Shown one piece after another: positions 53,855-62,233 of a stretch of DNA of 64,000 bases. Both the position numbers and the translations under genes were made by a program. The notes beneath the pieces are model-generated. The model ran no database searches, was not told the origin of the DNA, and saw nothing but the letters and a program-made list of their open reading frames with translations. The stretch comes from CAYQTE01 sp964420285 (GTDB lineage: Bacteria > Planctomycetota > Phycisphaerae > Tepidisphaerales > Tepidisphaeraceae): NCBI GenBank assembly GCA_964420285.1, contig CAYQTE010000022.1, forward strand, positions 8,382 through 72,381, read 5' to 3'. The stretch's first letter is position 1; each line of letters begins with the position of its first letter.

Positions 53855-54756
53855 CACGCCCATCCCGCCAGTTTCTTGACGGCCCGCCACGGACCGCCCA
53901 GCACCGAAGCGCCCAGTGCCACGCGAATTTCTTTCCAGATCGGCCGGGACATTCCGTAATAGCATCCGCCGTTGAGCGCGAACACCCGGCCGGCGTTCAT
54001 GTGGCGCTCGATGTCGATCCGCGCCAGGTATTTCTCCCGCGCCCTCACCAGCCGCTGGCCGGTGAGGTTGGTGTGAAACACCGTCCATGTCGGGTCTTCG
54101 ATTTTGACCAGCGTGTATTGCCCGTGGTTTTGAATGTAGCGTTCGAAGGCGACCTCGACGAGATAGCGGTGTTGGCCATTGGCATCGGCCGGGCCGGCGC
54201 CGCGGAAGCCGCTGGCGATGTAGTCGCCGGCGAATTCCTGCATGGCGGCGATGAAGCGGTCGCGTCTCATCAGGGCGAAATTCTCGCTGCATTTGTCGCT
54301 GAAATACCAGCCGGGCCAGGCATCGTGATGCTTGCTGGGGATGTTGAACGATCCCCCGATGGCGAAGGTGTCGTCGCGATCGAGATAGTCGATCGCCTCG
54401 GCCAGCCAATTGTCGTGGCCCTGCCGGAAGGGCAGCGTGTCGCTCTTGAACCACAGCAGATACGGCCTGCTGGCAATGGCGCCGGCCGTGTGTTCCTGAA
54501 TGAAGCAGAGGTTCTTGCTGTTCTCGGGATGGTCGTTGCGAATCACTTGCAATTTGTCGATTTTCCCGGCCGAGAAAAGATCCCAATAGACTCGCTGCGT
54601 CGCCGGATCCGATCCGCCGTCGACCAGGACGACCTCGCCCGGCTTGGCGCCCAGGAAATTGAACCAGTCGCCCAGCACGTCGGCCAAGACCTCGGCATTG
54701 CCGAAGTTGGCGGCGACCATCGATACCGAGTTTCGTGCCGTTGCCGCATCCATCAT
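53854..54756 (-). CDS. GT2-like glycosyltransferase
   Basis: A 300-residue GT-A enzyme. The N-terminal strand SVSMVAANFGNAEVLADVL leads to VVLVDGGSDPATQRV and YLLWFKSDTLPFR, the position of the metal-binding acidic motif. GYYG-like features occur near the end (LNGGCYYGMSRPIW). Sequence is less typical than the other GT2 modules, so the donor and even exact family are uncertain. GAGGA precedes ATG 54756. It is coupled to the GT4 gene downstream by a one-base overlap. Confidence 0.75.
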   Translation of the reverse strand: MMDAATARNSVSMVAANFGNAEVLADVLGDWFNFLGAKPGEVVLVDGGSDPATQRVYWDLFSAGKIDKLQVIRNDHPENSKNLCFIQEHTAGAIASRPYLLWFKSDTLPFRQGHDNWLAEAIDYLDRDDTFAIGGSFNIPSKHHDAWPGWYFSDKCSENFALMRRDRFIAAMQEFAGDYIASGFRGAGPADANGQHRYLVEVAFERYIQNHGQYTLVKIEDPTWTVFHTNLTGQRLVRAREKYLARIDIERHMNAGRVFALNGGCYYGMSRPIWKEIRVALGASVLGGPWRAVKKLAGWA

Positions 54757-54782
54757 GGCGTATCGTTCCTCTTACCAGCCGC

Positions 54783-56663
54783 TTACCATCCGCGAGCCGC
54801 GCACAGCGCCAGCAGCCACGACTGCGCCGACCACGGCTGCCGCGCCAGCGACCACGCCGCGTGCCGCCGCGCCGTCGCCACATATCCCGATCGCAATGCC
54901 CACCACGCCCAGCGCCGGTGAAAATCCACCGGGCGATCGGACAGCACGGCCGGCGTGGCATCCTTCATCTCGCCCATTCCGCGCCGCGCATAGGCCTCCT
55001 TCAATATTGCCTCCGAATCCTTCCACAACTGCCGCGCCTGCGAATGGCATGTGCTGGCCACGTGCTGGCGATAGTGAAAGAGAATCTCCGGCACATTGGC
55101 CAGTTCCCCTCGCTCCGCCAGACGCAGGAACAAATCCTGATCCTCGCACGTCGCGTAGCGCACATCATAACCGCCGGCCGCTCTCACGGCATCGGCGCGC
55201 ATCATCACCGAGGGATGCACGATCGCCGACCCGCGACGTTCCAGATAGGCCGTCACGATCTCCTTATGCGTTTGCTCGAGGCTCCAGGTTCGCAGCGGCT
55301 GGCCCTGATCGTCGATCATCATCACCCGGCAACCCACCGCCACGCATTTGGGGTGAGCGGCCAGGTAATCGGCCTGCACGCGCAAACGATCGGGCAGCGA
55401 AACATCGTCGCCGTCCATGATCGCCACCAGCGGCGCCCGCGCCATCGACAGCAGCGCGACCCGGCTGGGCGTAATGCCATGATTCGGCCAGCTTACCAGA
55501 CGAATCCGCCCGTCACCGGCGGCAAATTCCTCCAGAATCCGCTGCGAATCGTCCGTCGATCCATCGTTGAGAATGATAAATTCAAAATCCGTCAGCGTCT
55601 GGGAAAGAATGCTCCGGACCGCTTCGGCAAGATGTGCGTGGGAATTATACACCGCCATGAGAACGCTCACGCGCGGCTCGGACACGGCCGATGGCCAGCG
55701 CTCCTTTGACGGCGTCGGGGGACCATCCGGCTTGATCGGCTGATTCACCGGCCAGACCATCGCCCGCGCCGCCAGCTTCCAGCCGTCGCCGGACCAGAAC
55801 CGGCCGGCGATTCCCTTCAAGCCGTAAATCAGCGCGGTCCGACCCTGGCCCATGTGAAAAGCCGACCAGCCCAGGTCGTTCATGTAATCGCATGCGGATC
55901 GGTGGCTTCCGTCCGGCCGCCACAGGGCGCTGGCGTCAAATGTCCCGGCGATGCCCCGGCGTGCCCAGGCTTCTTTGCAGGCTTCGTGGGCGCGCTGGCG
56001 TTGGATCAATCCGTTGCGCTCGCTCACCGAATTGGGATGAATCCGATAATGCAGCACCGCGCGCGGCACGTTCGCCAGTTGCCCGATCTCGCCCAGCCGC
56101 AACCACAGGTCCAAATCCTCGGCCGGCCAGAAGGCCTCGCGATAGCCGCCGATCTTCTCGATGGCCTCGCGGCGCATCAGGGCGCTGGGATGGCAGATGG
56201 CGCCGTGCCCGCCGAGGATCAGCGATGTGATCGACTCATGATCGGTGGGGGGATTGACCTTGCGCAGCGCGCGCCCGGCCGGGTCGATCAGGATTTGGCC
56301 GCCGCCGATGCAGACGATTTGCGGCTCGCTCAGTAACTGTTTGAGTTGGATTTCCAGCCGCTCCGGCAGCGAAACATCGTCGGCGTCCATGCGGGCGATG
56401 AACCGGCCGCGTGCGGCGGCAAGGGCTTCGTTCAGGCTGGCCGTCATGCCGCGGTTTTCATGTTGGATCAGGTGCAGACGAGGGTCGGTCGCGGCCAGGT
56501 CACGCAGGATTTGGCCCGTGCCATCGGTCGAGCCGTCGTCCACCACGATCAATTCGAGATCGCGGAAGGTCTGCTGCAGAATGCTGGTCACGGCCTGGGT
56601 GACGAATCGCTCGGCGTTGTAGGCCGGCAGGAGAACCGAGATGGTTGGGGCGGTGTCACTCAT
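54783..56663 (-). CDS. tandem GT2-GT2 glycosyltransferase
   Basis: A 626-residue protein with two homologous GT2 modules. Module 1 (residues 8-270) has ISVLLPAYNAERFVTQAV, IVVDDGSTDGT, ARMDADDVSLPERL and EDLDLWLRLGEIGQLANVP. Module 2 (about 335-600) has VSVLMAVYNSHAHLAEAV, IILNDGSTDDS, AIMDGDDVSLPDRL and EDQDLFLRLAERGELANVP. The shared wording shows internal duplication and fusion. ATG 56663 overlaps the upstream stop as ATGA; a longer frame to 56753 overlaps that gene too far. Both modules keep the Asp residues needed for catalysis. Confidence 0.9.
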   Translation of the reverse strand: MSDTAPTISVLLPAYNAERFVTQAVTSILQQTFRDLELIVVDDGSTDGTGQILRDLAATDPRLHLIQHENRGMTASLNEALAAARGRFIARMDADDVSLPERLEIQLKQLLSEPQIVCIGGGQILIDPAGRALRKVNPPTDHESITSLILGGHGAICHPSALMRREAIEKIGGYREAFWPAEDLDLWLRLGEIGQLANVPRAVLHYRIHPNSVSERNGLIQRQRAHEACKEAWARRGIAGTFDASALWRPDGSHRSACDYMNDLGWSAFHMGQGRTALIYGLKGIAGRFWSGDGWKLAARAMVWPVNQPIKPDGPPTPSKERWPSAVSEPRVSVLMAVYNSHAHLAEAVRSILSQTLTDFEFIILNDGSTDDSQRILEEFAAGDGRIRLVSWPNHGITPSRVALLSMARAPLVAIMDGDDVSLPDRLRVQADYLAAHPKCVAVGCRVMMIDDQGQPLRTWSLEQTHKEIVTAYLERRGSAIVHPSVMMRADAVRAAGGYDVRYATCEDQDLFLRLAERGELANVPEILFHYRQHVASTCHSQARQLWKDSEAILKEAYARRGMGEMKDATPAVLSDRPVDFHRRWAWWALRSGYVATARRHAAWSLARQPWSAQSWLLALCAARGW

Positions 56664-58069
56664 GTGTCCGAACCGGTCAATGATAGCTCGGCGGCCAGAT
56701 CGGGGGCGGGCATGGCGAAACCGGGCCGTGGCGAGGCCGGATCGCACGCCCATCGGTAAACGCGGACCACCTGTGCCGCCTTGGCCGCCCAGGTGAATTG
56801 CCGCCGTGCCCGACGCATGGCAGCGGCGGATTTTGCATCCACCCGCCGCGGATCGGCCGCCAGTTCCGACAGGATCGCGCCCATTCGCCCGACGATTTCT
56901 TCTCGCGGCCCGATCGGAATGCGAAACCCGCTTCCCTCGCTGACCAGCTCGCCCGGCCCGCCGTAATCGACGACGATGGGAACAACCCCCACCGCCATGG
57001 CTTCCAGCACCGCCGCGCCGCCAAATTCGCGAATGCTGGGAAACGCGAAGACATCGGACTGGGCCAGCCGCTCGGCCAGTTTTTCATGCGGGACGAAGCC
57101 CGACAGCGTCACATTTTCGCCGATGCCCAGTGACTGGATCATCCGGCGCAGGTCGTTCATCAGCGGGCCGTCGCCGACGATTTCGAGCGTCAATTTGTTC
57201 CGGCGAAGCAGATCGGCCGCGGCCTGCACGAGCATGTCCGCGCCTTTGTACGGCACGAGCCGGCCGACAAAGATCGCCCGCAGCGGGCTGGTTGCTCTTC
57301 GAGTTCGCGTCACGATAAAGCGATCCGGATCGATGGCGTTTTCCGCGATGTAAAAGCACTTGCTCCGCCAGGTCGCGGGCATCTGGGCGAATGTGTCCCT
57401 CGACCCGACCAGAATCGCGGCGGCGTTGCGGCGGGTCGCGTGGTAGCCGGGCAGGAGTTTGTAGGCATTGCGAATGTAGCTCAGCCATTCACGCTCGCGA
57501 CGGCGGGCGGAATCAAACCCGGCCGGCCATGGCACGCCGCCGTTCAGCGGCCCAATGACAAACGGCACGCCGGCTCTGCGGCAGCGCCCGGCCAGCAGGC
57601 TGGGCAGCGTCGGACTGAGCGGTGTCAGGCGATGCACAATATCGAACTCGCCCCGCGCGATGCGCGGACCGAATTCACGCCAGATCAATTGCTCGAAATA
57701 GGGATAACTCAACGCGGCCAGCGCCATGCCGGTGGTCCAGCCCGCACCGGCGCCGCCGCGAAGAAATGTGGCCAGTCGATGGATCGGCCGGGCCACTGCT
57801 TCGGAGTTGATGGCGGTGAAATCCCGTCCCTCCTGCAACCCCGCATCGAGCAGGGCGTCGCGATTGCGCACCTGCGTCACCAGGTGGGCGCGGGTCAGCG
57901 ACGCAATGGCTCGGTAATGCGACCAGCCCTCCAGTGGCACGCTCACCAGACGCGGATTGCACGCCTCGGCGATCAGAAGAACTCGCGGCGGTTCGGCGCG
58001 AACGAACTCGCGGCCGGGAATCTCTTCTCGTGTCGTGACGGCGGAATTGACGGGGGCCAACGTCGGCAT
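56660..58069 (-). CDS. GT4-type glycosyltransferase
   Basis: A 469-residue GT-B transferase. The first half contains VLLIAEACNPRLVSVPLEGWSH-like sequence and GPLNGGVPWP; the second half contains LRAIFVGRLVPYKGADMLV, EIVGDGPLMNDL and FGGAAVLEAMAVGVVPIVVDYGGPGELV, the donor-binding signature. It is joined by a four-base overlap to the tandem GT2 gene and follows the methyltransferase by 43 bases. It is therefore the first sugar-adding gene of the run. Confidence 0.9.
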   Translation of the reverse strand: MPTLAPVNSAVTTREEIPGREFVRAEPPRVLLIAEACNPRLVSVPLEGWSHYRAIASLTRAHLVTQVRNRDALLDAGLQEGRDFTAINSEAVARPIHRLATFLRGGAGAGWTTGMALAALSYPYFEQLIWREFGPRIARGEFDIVHRLTPLSPTLPSLLAGRCRRAGVPFVIGPLNGGVPWPAGFDSARRREREWLSYIRNAYKLLPGYHATRRNAAAILVGSRDTFAQMPATWRSKCFYIAENAIDPDRFIVTRTRRATSPLRAIFVGRLVPYKGADMLVQAAADLLRRNKLTLEIVGDGPLMNDLRRMIQSLGIGENVTLSGFVPHEKLAERLAQSDVFAFPSIREFGGAAVLEAMAVGVVPIVVDYGGPGELVSEGSGFRIPIGPREEIVGRMGAILSELAADPRRVDAKSAAAMRRARRQFTWAAKAAQVVRVYRWACDPASPRPGFAMPAPDLAAELSLTGSDT

Positions 58070-58112
58070 GCTTCGTGTCGCAAACGAACAAGGGTATCAC
58101 CGGCGGCCGTGA

Positions 58113-58916
58113 CTAACCGTGGGCAGCGCCATCCGCCGGCTTTTGCGCCACCGCCACAAGCTGATCTCGCCAACGCGGCACGGTGAGCAGCGGGGCGGCC
58201 AGGATGCGAGCGATCTTGGTGATCGGCGTCGATCCGACGTTGACCAACTGCTGATGCCGGATGTACCGCGTCACAAATCCCGCCCGCTCGATATGCCACC
58301 GCAACTGCCTGCGATCGTATTCGATCGGATGTCCAAGGCTCTGGCCGCGCGGCGGATAATAGAACGTGCAGAAGATCTCCCGCCCCAGCGCCAGGCGGAT
58401 GACGTTGCGCAGGCGGTAAAGATTCGGCGTCGTCATCAGCAGAAACCCGCCGGGGCGAATCCACGCCTTGACCTTCTCCAGAATTTGGTGTGGCGGGATC
58501 GGCATGTGCTCGATCACTTCGCACAGCGCCACCAGATCAAAGGCGTCGCGGTCAGGGAGATCGTCATGCAGCAGGTCGCATTGCACGAACCGCGTGCCGA
58601 ATCGCGTCAGCGCATCGGCGTATTTCTCGTTGACATCGGCCACAACTCCCCGATCGCCGAACAGCCGCGAGCAGAGCAACGCAATCTGCCCGCCGCCCAC
58701 GTCCAGAATATTGGCTTGCGGGGGCAATGGCAGTTCCGCCACGTGCTCCAGGGTGCGGCGATAGCGGGTCTTGTGCTCCCGATAATAAGCGGCCGCCTCG
58801 AAAAAGTGGTTGCCCAGCACCACGTCCGAATACGCCTGCTCGAATTGGGCGGGCGTGAATCGGCGCGGCGGGGGCGCGGGGTCGTTGACCAGGTTGCCTG
58901 GCTCGGTGGAAGTCAT
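58113..58916 (-). CDS. class I SAM-dependent methyltransferase
   Basis: A 267-residue protein with SAM-binding motif I ILDVGGGQIALLCSRLFGD, an acidic motif II (VVADVN) and FDLVALCEVIEHMP at the post-I/motif IV position, followed by IRPGGFLLMTTPN. In this setting it probably methylates a sugar or lipid-linked intermediate. ATG 58916 has AGGA seven bases upstream; a GTG at 58922 is weaker. It is the first gene of the leftward 32-kb run. Confidence 0.87.
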   Translation of the reverse strand: MTSTEPGNLVNDPAPPPRRFTPAQFEQAYSDVVLGNHFFEAAAYYREHKTRYRRTLEHVAELPLPPQANILDVGGGQIALLCSRLFGDRGVVADVNEKYADALTRFGTRFVQCDLLHDDLPDRDAFDLVALCEVIEHMPIPPHQILEKVKAWIRPGGFLLMTTPNLYRLRNVIRLALGREIFCTFYYPPRGQSLGHPIEYDRRQLRWHIERAGFVTRYIRHQQLVNVGSTPITKIARILAAPLLTVPRWRDQLVAVAQKPADGAAHG

Positions 58917-58951
58917 GGTCACATCCTATCATCGACCCCTGGCGCATGGTC

Positions 58952-58957
58952 ATTATA
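58952..58957 (-). promoter_or_regulatory. candidate -10 element ahead of the exopolysaccharide run
   Basis: On the minus strand a perfect TATAAT (58957-58952) lies about 36 bases before the methyltransferase start. The -35 position is weak (GATAAG, 17 bases upstream). It is in the 264-base gap between divergent genes (58917-59180), where I found no other feature. Confidence 0.35.
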
Positions 58958-59180
58958 GAAAGCGTCGCGTTCGCCTTATCGCGAAGATATTACCTCCTCC
59001 GCCCAGCCCGCCCCGACAGCGCCAATGTTACCGCCGCCTTTTTAATCGGACGTGAAGCTTTGCCGCCAACTCCGCCCGCAACCTCTTTACCGCCCAACTT
59101 GCACACCGAATCACGCAAAAACGGCCTAAAGTGGACCGCCCCACATCAACTTGCCCCACCAAATCGCCAATGCACTTGGC

Positions 59181-61427
59181 ATGAAGAAGAACCCGCAGTT
59201 GCTGAATCGAGCCATCCTCGAATCTCTCGAAGACCGGCGCCTGATGTCAAGCATCTCGCTGGTCAACGGCCTGCTGACCATCCAGGGCGACCGTGTCCTG
59301 CCCAACACCGCCAGCGCCACCCTTGTGGGTTCCTCTCAGGTCATGGCCTACGTTAACGGCCAATCGCAACTCTTCAATCTCAGCAGCGTCGCCAGGATTG
59401 CCATCAACGGCGGAGCCGGCGATGACTGCCTCACCGTCGGCACCACGCTCAATATTCCCGCCGTCATTCAGGGCTTCGCCGGCAGCGACACCATCTCCGC
59501 CGGCGGCGGCGTCACCGTTGTGCATGCCGGCAAGGGAAACGATTCGGTCATTGCCGGAACCAGCTCCGAAGTCATCTACTGCGGCAACGGCAACGACATG
59601 GTCTCCAACGCCGCGCCCGGCGACACCATCAACGGCGGCGCGGGCACCAAGACCGTCAACGGCAAGCCCATCGCAACTCCCATGACCGTCGGCGTCAGCC
59701 CCTCGGGCAACCTGACCAGCGGCTCCGGGACGGCATCGTCGCCCTCAACGCCACCGGGCGGCTCGACCTCGTCCACCGGCACATCCACCGTCGGCGGCGT
59801 GACGGCTGCCATCACCGTCACCGCCGGTCAAAGCATTCTTGCCGGCGAGGTTGCCCAGGTGCAGGGTCTCAGTTCGACGCTGGGCTCGGGCACCGTGCTC
59901 GACGCCCGCTATGTCTGGAATTTCGGCGATCCGCACAGCCAATACAACGAACTGGAAGGCTTCAATGCCGCCCATCTCTATACCAATCCCGGAACCTATA
60001 CCCTCACGCTGACCGTCACCAACAACAAGGGCGCCCAGGCCACCGCCGCCACCACCATTACCGTCCTGCCCGACAATCGGCCGACCATCTATGTCTCCCC
60101 CGGCGGCAACGACGCCGATTCGGGTCTCTCGCCCGACCAGGCCGTTAAGTCCGTCAGCCGCGCCGAGCAATTGATCGCCGACAACACCACGATCCTCTTC
60201 CAGGCCGGCGGCGTGTTCGACATGACCCAGACGCTGAATCTGGGCAGCTACCACGATGTGATGGTGGGATCCTACGGCACCGGCGCAAAGCCCGAATTGT
60301 ACTGGACCGGCGCCCGCGACGGCAGCGCCATGATCACCACCCAAACCGGCGCCCGCAACGTCGTCATTCGTGGCCTGACCTTCGACACGATTTACAATCA
60401 GGACGTGTTGCAGAATTCCATCCCGATGGCCGTCGTCACCTCCGGAACCAACATCGCCGTCGTCGACAACACATTCCTCAACGTCGATTACGCCGTCAAC
60501 GCCAACTCCTCGCCGACCGGCCTGCTGGTGCAGGGGAACAGCGCGCCGCTGGAATACGGCCTGCGCGGCTATTTCGTCTGGATTCAGGGCAGCGACATCG
60601 TCATCGTCGGCAACACGGTGGCCAACTCGACGCAGGAGCACATCATCCGCGGCGAAGGCACCAACATCCTGATCGAATACAACAACCTCACCAACATCCA
60701 GTTCGGCGCCGCAGGAACCGCCAAAAGCGCCATCGCCATCCAGCAAGGCGCCTATGCGTTCGTCGCCTACAACACCGTGAACCCCGGCGGCGATGTGGAT
60801 TTTGGGCCGGTGTCCAACGATTCCGCCGCCGCCCAGGCCGATTCCGCCGCTACCATCCAATGGGTTGTCCTGGAAGGCAACACCATCGACAGCTACCTGG
60901 ACATCCAGCCTGGCGTCCAGCACATTCGCGTCGAAAACAACCTCTTCCAGAACGACGACATCTCGCTGATCAACGTCGCCGGCTCGATCACCACCGGCGG
61001 CTACAACCGCATCGTCTCCGACCTCCAGATCGTCGGCAACACCGCCCTGGACAACGGGCAGTGGGGCGACTTCATGAAGCTCTACGGCCCGGCCTCCGGC
61101 ATCGTCTTTGATGACAACATCTTCGACGCCCCCAACATCCAGTTCGGCTGCTACGACGCCTCGGACCTCTACATCTCCCAGAACGATCTGAGCAGCTTCC
61201 TCCAGATCGACGGCAACATCTGGCCCACCAGCGGCACCGCCTGGCGCACCGGCGGCGTCTTCTACGTCAGCTCCCAATCGGCCGACAATCAGGCCTATCT
61301 CTCCCTGCTCGACCTGCAAAACCTGGGCTTCGGCGCGGACGACACCCAGCAGTCGGTCAGTTTCACCCAGACCTATTCCGTAACGCAATACGGCCTGACC
61401 GCCGGCTCGACACTGCCGGTCAGTTGA
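59181..61427 (+). CDS. LEPR-XLL-type surface protein with RTX-like repeats, PKD domain and right-handed beta-helix
   Basis: A 748-residue protein. Residues 12-23 (ILESLEDRRLMS) match the planctomycete N-terminal LEPR-XLL pattern. About residues 60-165 hold Gly/Asp-rich units resembling calcium-binding RTX repeats (GGAGDDCLTVG, GFAGSDTI, GKGNDSVIAG, GNGNDMVS). Residues 215-305 form a PKD-like domain (ARYVWNFGD, YTNPGTYTLTLTVTNNKGAQAT). From 310 on, a long run of Val/Ile/Asn-rich turns (VVIRGLTFDTI, IVGNTVANST) indicates a parallel beta-helix. There is no PEP-CTERM end. Function unknown; adhesion or polysaccharide binding is plausible. Confidence 0.82.
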   Translation: MKKNPQLLNRAILESLEDRRLMSSISLVNGLLTIQGDRVLPNTASATLVGSSQVMAYVNGQSQLFNLSSVARIAINGGAGDDCLTVGTTLNIPAVIQGFAGSDTISAGGGVTVVHAGKGNDSVIAGTSSEVIYCGNGNDMVSNAAPGDTINGGAGTKTVNGKPIATPMTVGVSPSGNLTSGSGTASSPSTPPGGSTSSTGTSTVGGVTAAITVTAGQSILAGEVAQVQGLSSTLGSGTVLDARYVWNFGDPHSQYNELEGFNAAHLYTNPGTYTLTLTVTNNKGAQATAATTITVLPDNRPTIYVSPGGNDADSGLSPDQAVKSVSRAEQLIADNTTILFQAGGVFDMTQTLNLGSYHDVMVGSYGTGAKPELYWTGARDGSAMITTQTGARNVVIRGLTFDTIYNQDVLQNSIPMAVVTSGTNIAVVDNTFLNVDYAVNANSSPTGLLVQGNSAPLEYGLRGYFVWIQGSDIVIVGNTVANSTQEHIIRGEGTNILIEYNNLTNIQFGAAGTAKSAIAIQQGAYAFVAYNTVNPGGDVDFGPVSNDSAAAQADSAATIQWVVLEGNTIDSYLDIQPGVQHIRVENNLFQNDDISLINVAGSITTGGYNRIVSDLQIVGNTALDNGQWGDFMKLYGPASGIVFDDNIFDAPNIQFGCYDASDLYISQNDLSSFLQIDGNIWPTSGTAWRTGGVFYVSSQSADNQAYLSLLDLQNLGFGADDTQQSVSFTQTYSVTQYGLTAGSTLPVS

Positions 61428-61434
61428 CCTTGCT

Positions 61435-62191
61435 AAACGGGACACGAGCATTTACTTCGCCGGTCGCGTACGGTATCTTGCCGGCATGCCTCGATCTGCC
61501 CGCGTCGCTCCCGGCGGCCTGGTCTATCACGTCCACAACCGCGCCAACGGGCGGCTGCGGCTTTTCCGCGATGATTCGGACTACCTCGCGTTCGATGAAG
61601 TGCTGCTGGCGGCGCACCAGCGGCATGCTATCCGGATTCTGGGCTGGTGCGTGATGCCCACCCACTGGCATTTCGTCGTCTGGCCGAGGAAGGATGGCGA
61701 GCTCTCGCGGTTCTTTGCGTATCTGGGCCTGATGCACGTCACCCGCTGGCAGGTGGCGCACGACGCCATCGGCATGGGTCACGTCTACCAGGGCCGTTTC
61801 AAGAACTTCATGATCCAGAAGGACCAGCACCTTCAGTCGGTGCTGCGTTTTGTCGAGCGCAATCCCCTGCGCGCCGGGGCCGTCAAACGCGCCCAGGACT
61901 GGCACTGGAGCAGCCTGCACGCCCGCCTGCAGGGCCCGCAGGTGATGCGCGATCTCCTGAGCGACTGGCCGATCGCCCGGCCAAGGAACTGGGTCGATGT
62001 GGTGAATCAGCCCCAGGCCGAGGCGGAGGTGGAAGCGATCCAGACCGCCGCCCGGCGCGGCCGGCCGCTGGGCACCGATGCCTGGGTTGGGCGCATGGTC
62101 GCCCGGTACGGCCTGCAAAGCACCCTGCGCACCCGCGGCCGGCAGGTCGGCTGGCGCAAGGCCAAGGCAAAATAGAGGATCGCGTTCCTTT
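61435..62191 (+). mobile_element. RAYT unit with imperfect inverted flanks
   Basis: AAACGGGACACGAGCATTTA at 61435-61454 and AAAATAGAGGATCGCGTTCC ending at 62191 are imperfect inverted copies: about 13 of 16 outer bases agree when one gap is allowed. They bracket the transposase gene closely and resemble the terminal palindromes seen beside RAYT genes in other bacteria. Confidence 0.45.
61486..62175 (+). CDS. REP-associated tyrosine transposase (RAYT, IS200/IS605-like)
   Basis: A 229-residue Y1-HuH enzyme. The metal-binding histidines are His60 and His62 in MPTHWHFVVW, and the nucleophile is probably Tyr101 in HVYQGRFK. The family's FVERNPLRAGAV and WHWSSLHARL segments follow. The gene is full length and appears intact, with ATG 61486. 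RAYTs are usually single-copy, domesticated transposases linked to dispersed palindromic repeats; the repeats at 19041, 42427 and 46950 make such a link worth testing, but none is shown. Confidence 0.9.
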   Translation: MPRSARVAPGGLVYHVHNRANGRLRLFRDDSDYLAFDEVLLAAHQRHAIRILGWCVMPTHWHFVVWPRKDGELSRFFAYLGLMHVTRWQVAHDAIGMGHVYQGRFKNFMIQKDQHLQSVLRFVERNPLRAGAVKRAQDWHWSSLHARLQGPQVMRDLLSDWPIARPRNWVDVVNQPQAEAEVEAIQTAARRGRPLGTDAWVGRMVARYGLQSTLRTRGRQVGWRKAKAK

Positions 62192-62233
62192 CAGTTATGG
62201 CCACCCCCGCGTGAGCAATCGCCACGGCACAAC

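Noticed and set aside
53855..54961. Upstream extension of the GT4 gene at 52727-53854
   Set aside because: The added 370 residues are an out-of-frame reading of the GT2-like gene and are Arg/Gly-rich without motifs; the TGATG junction marks the true start.
59745..61451. Minus-strand open frame of 568 codons
   Set aside because: Antisense to the LEPR-XLL protein; no domains and biased composition.
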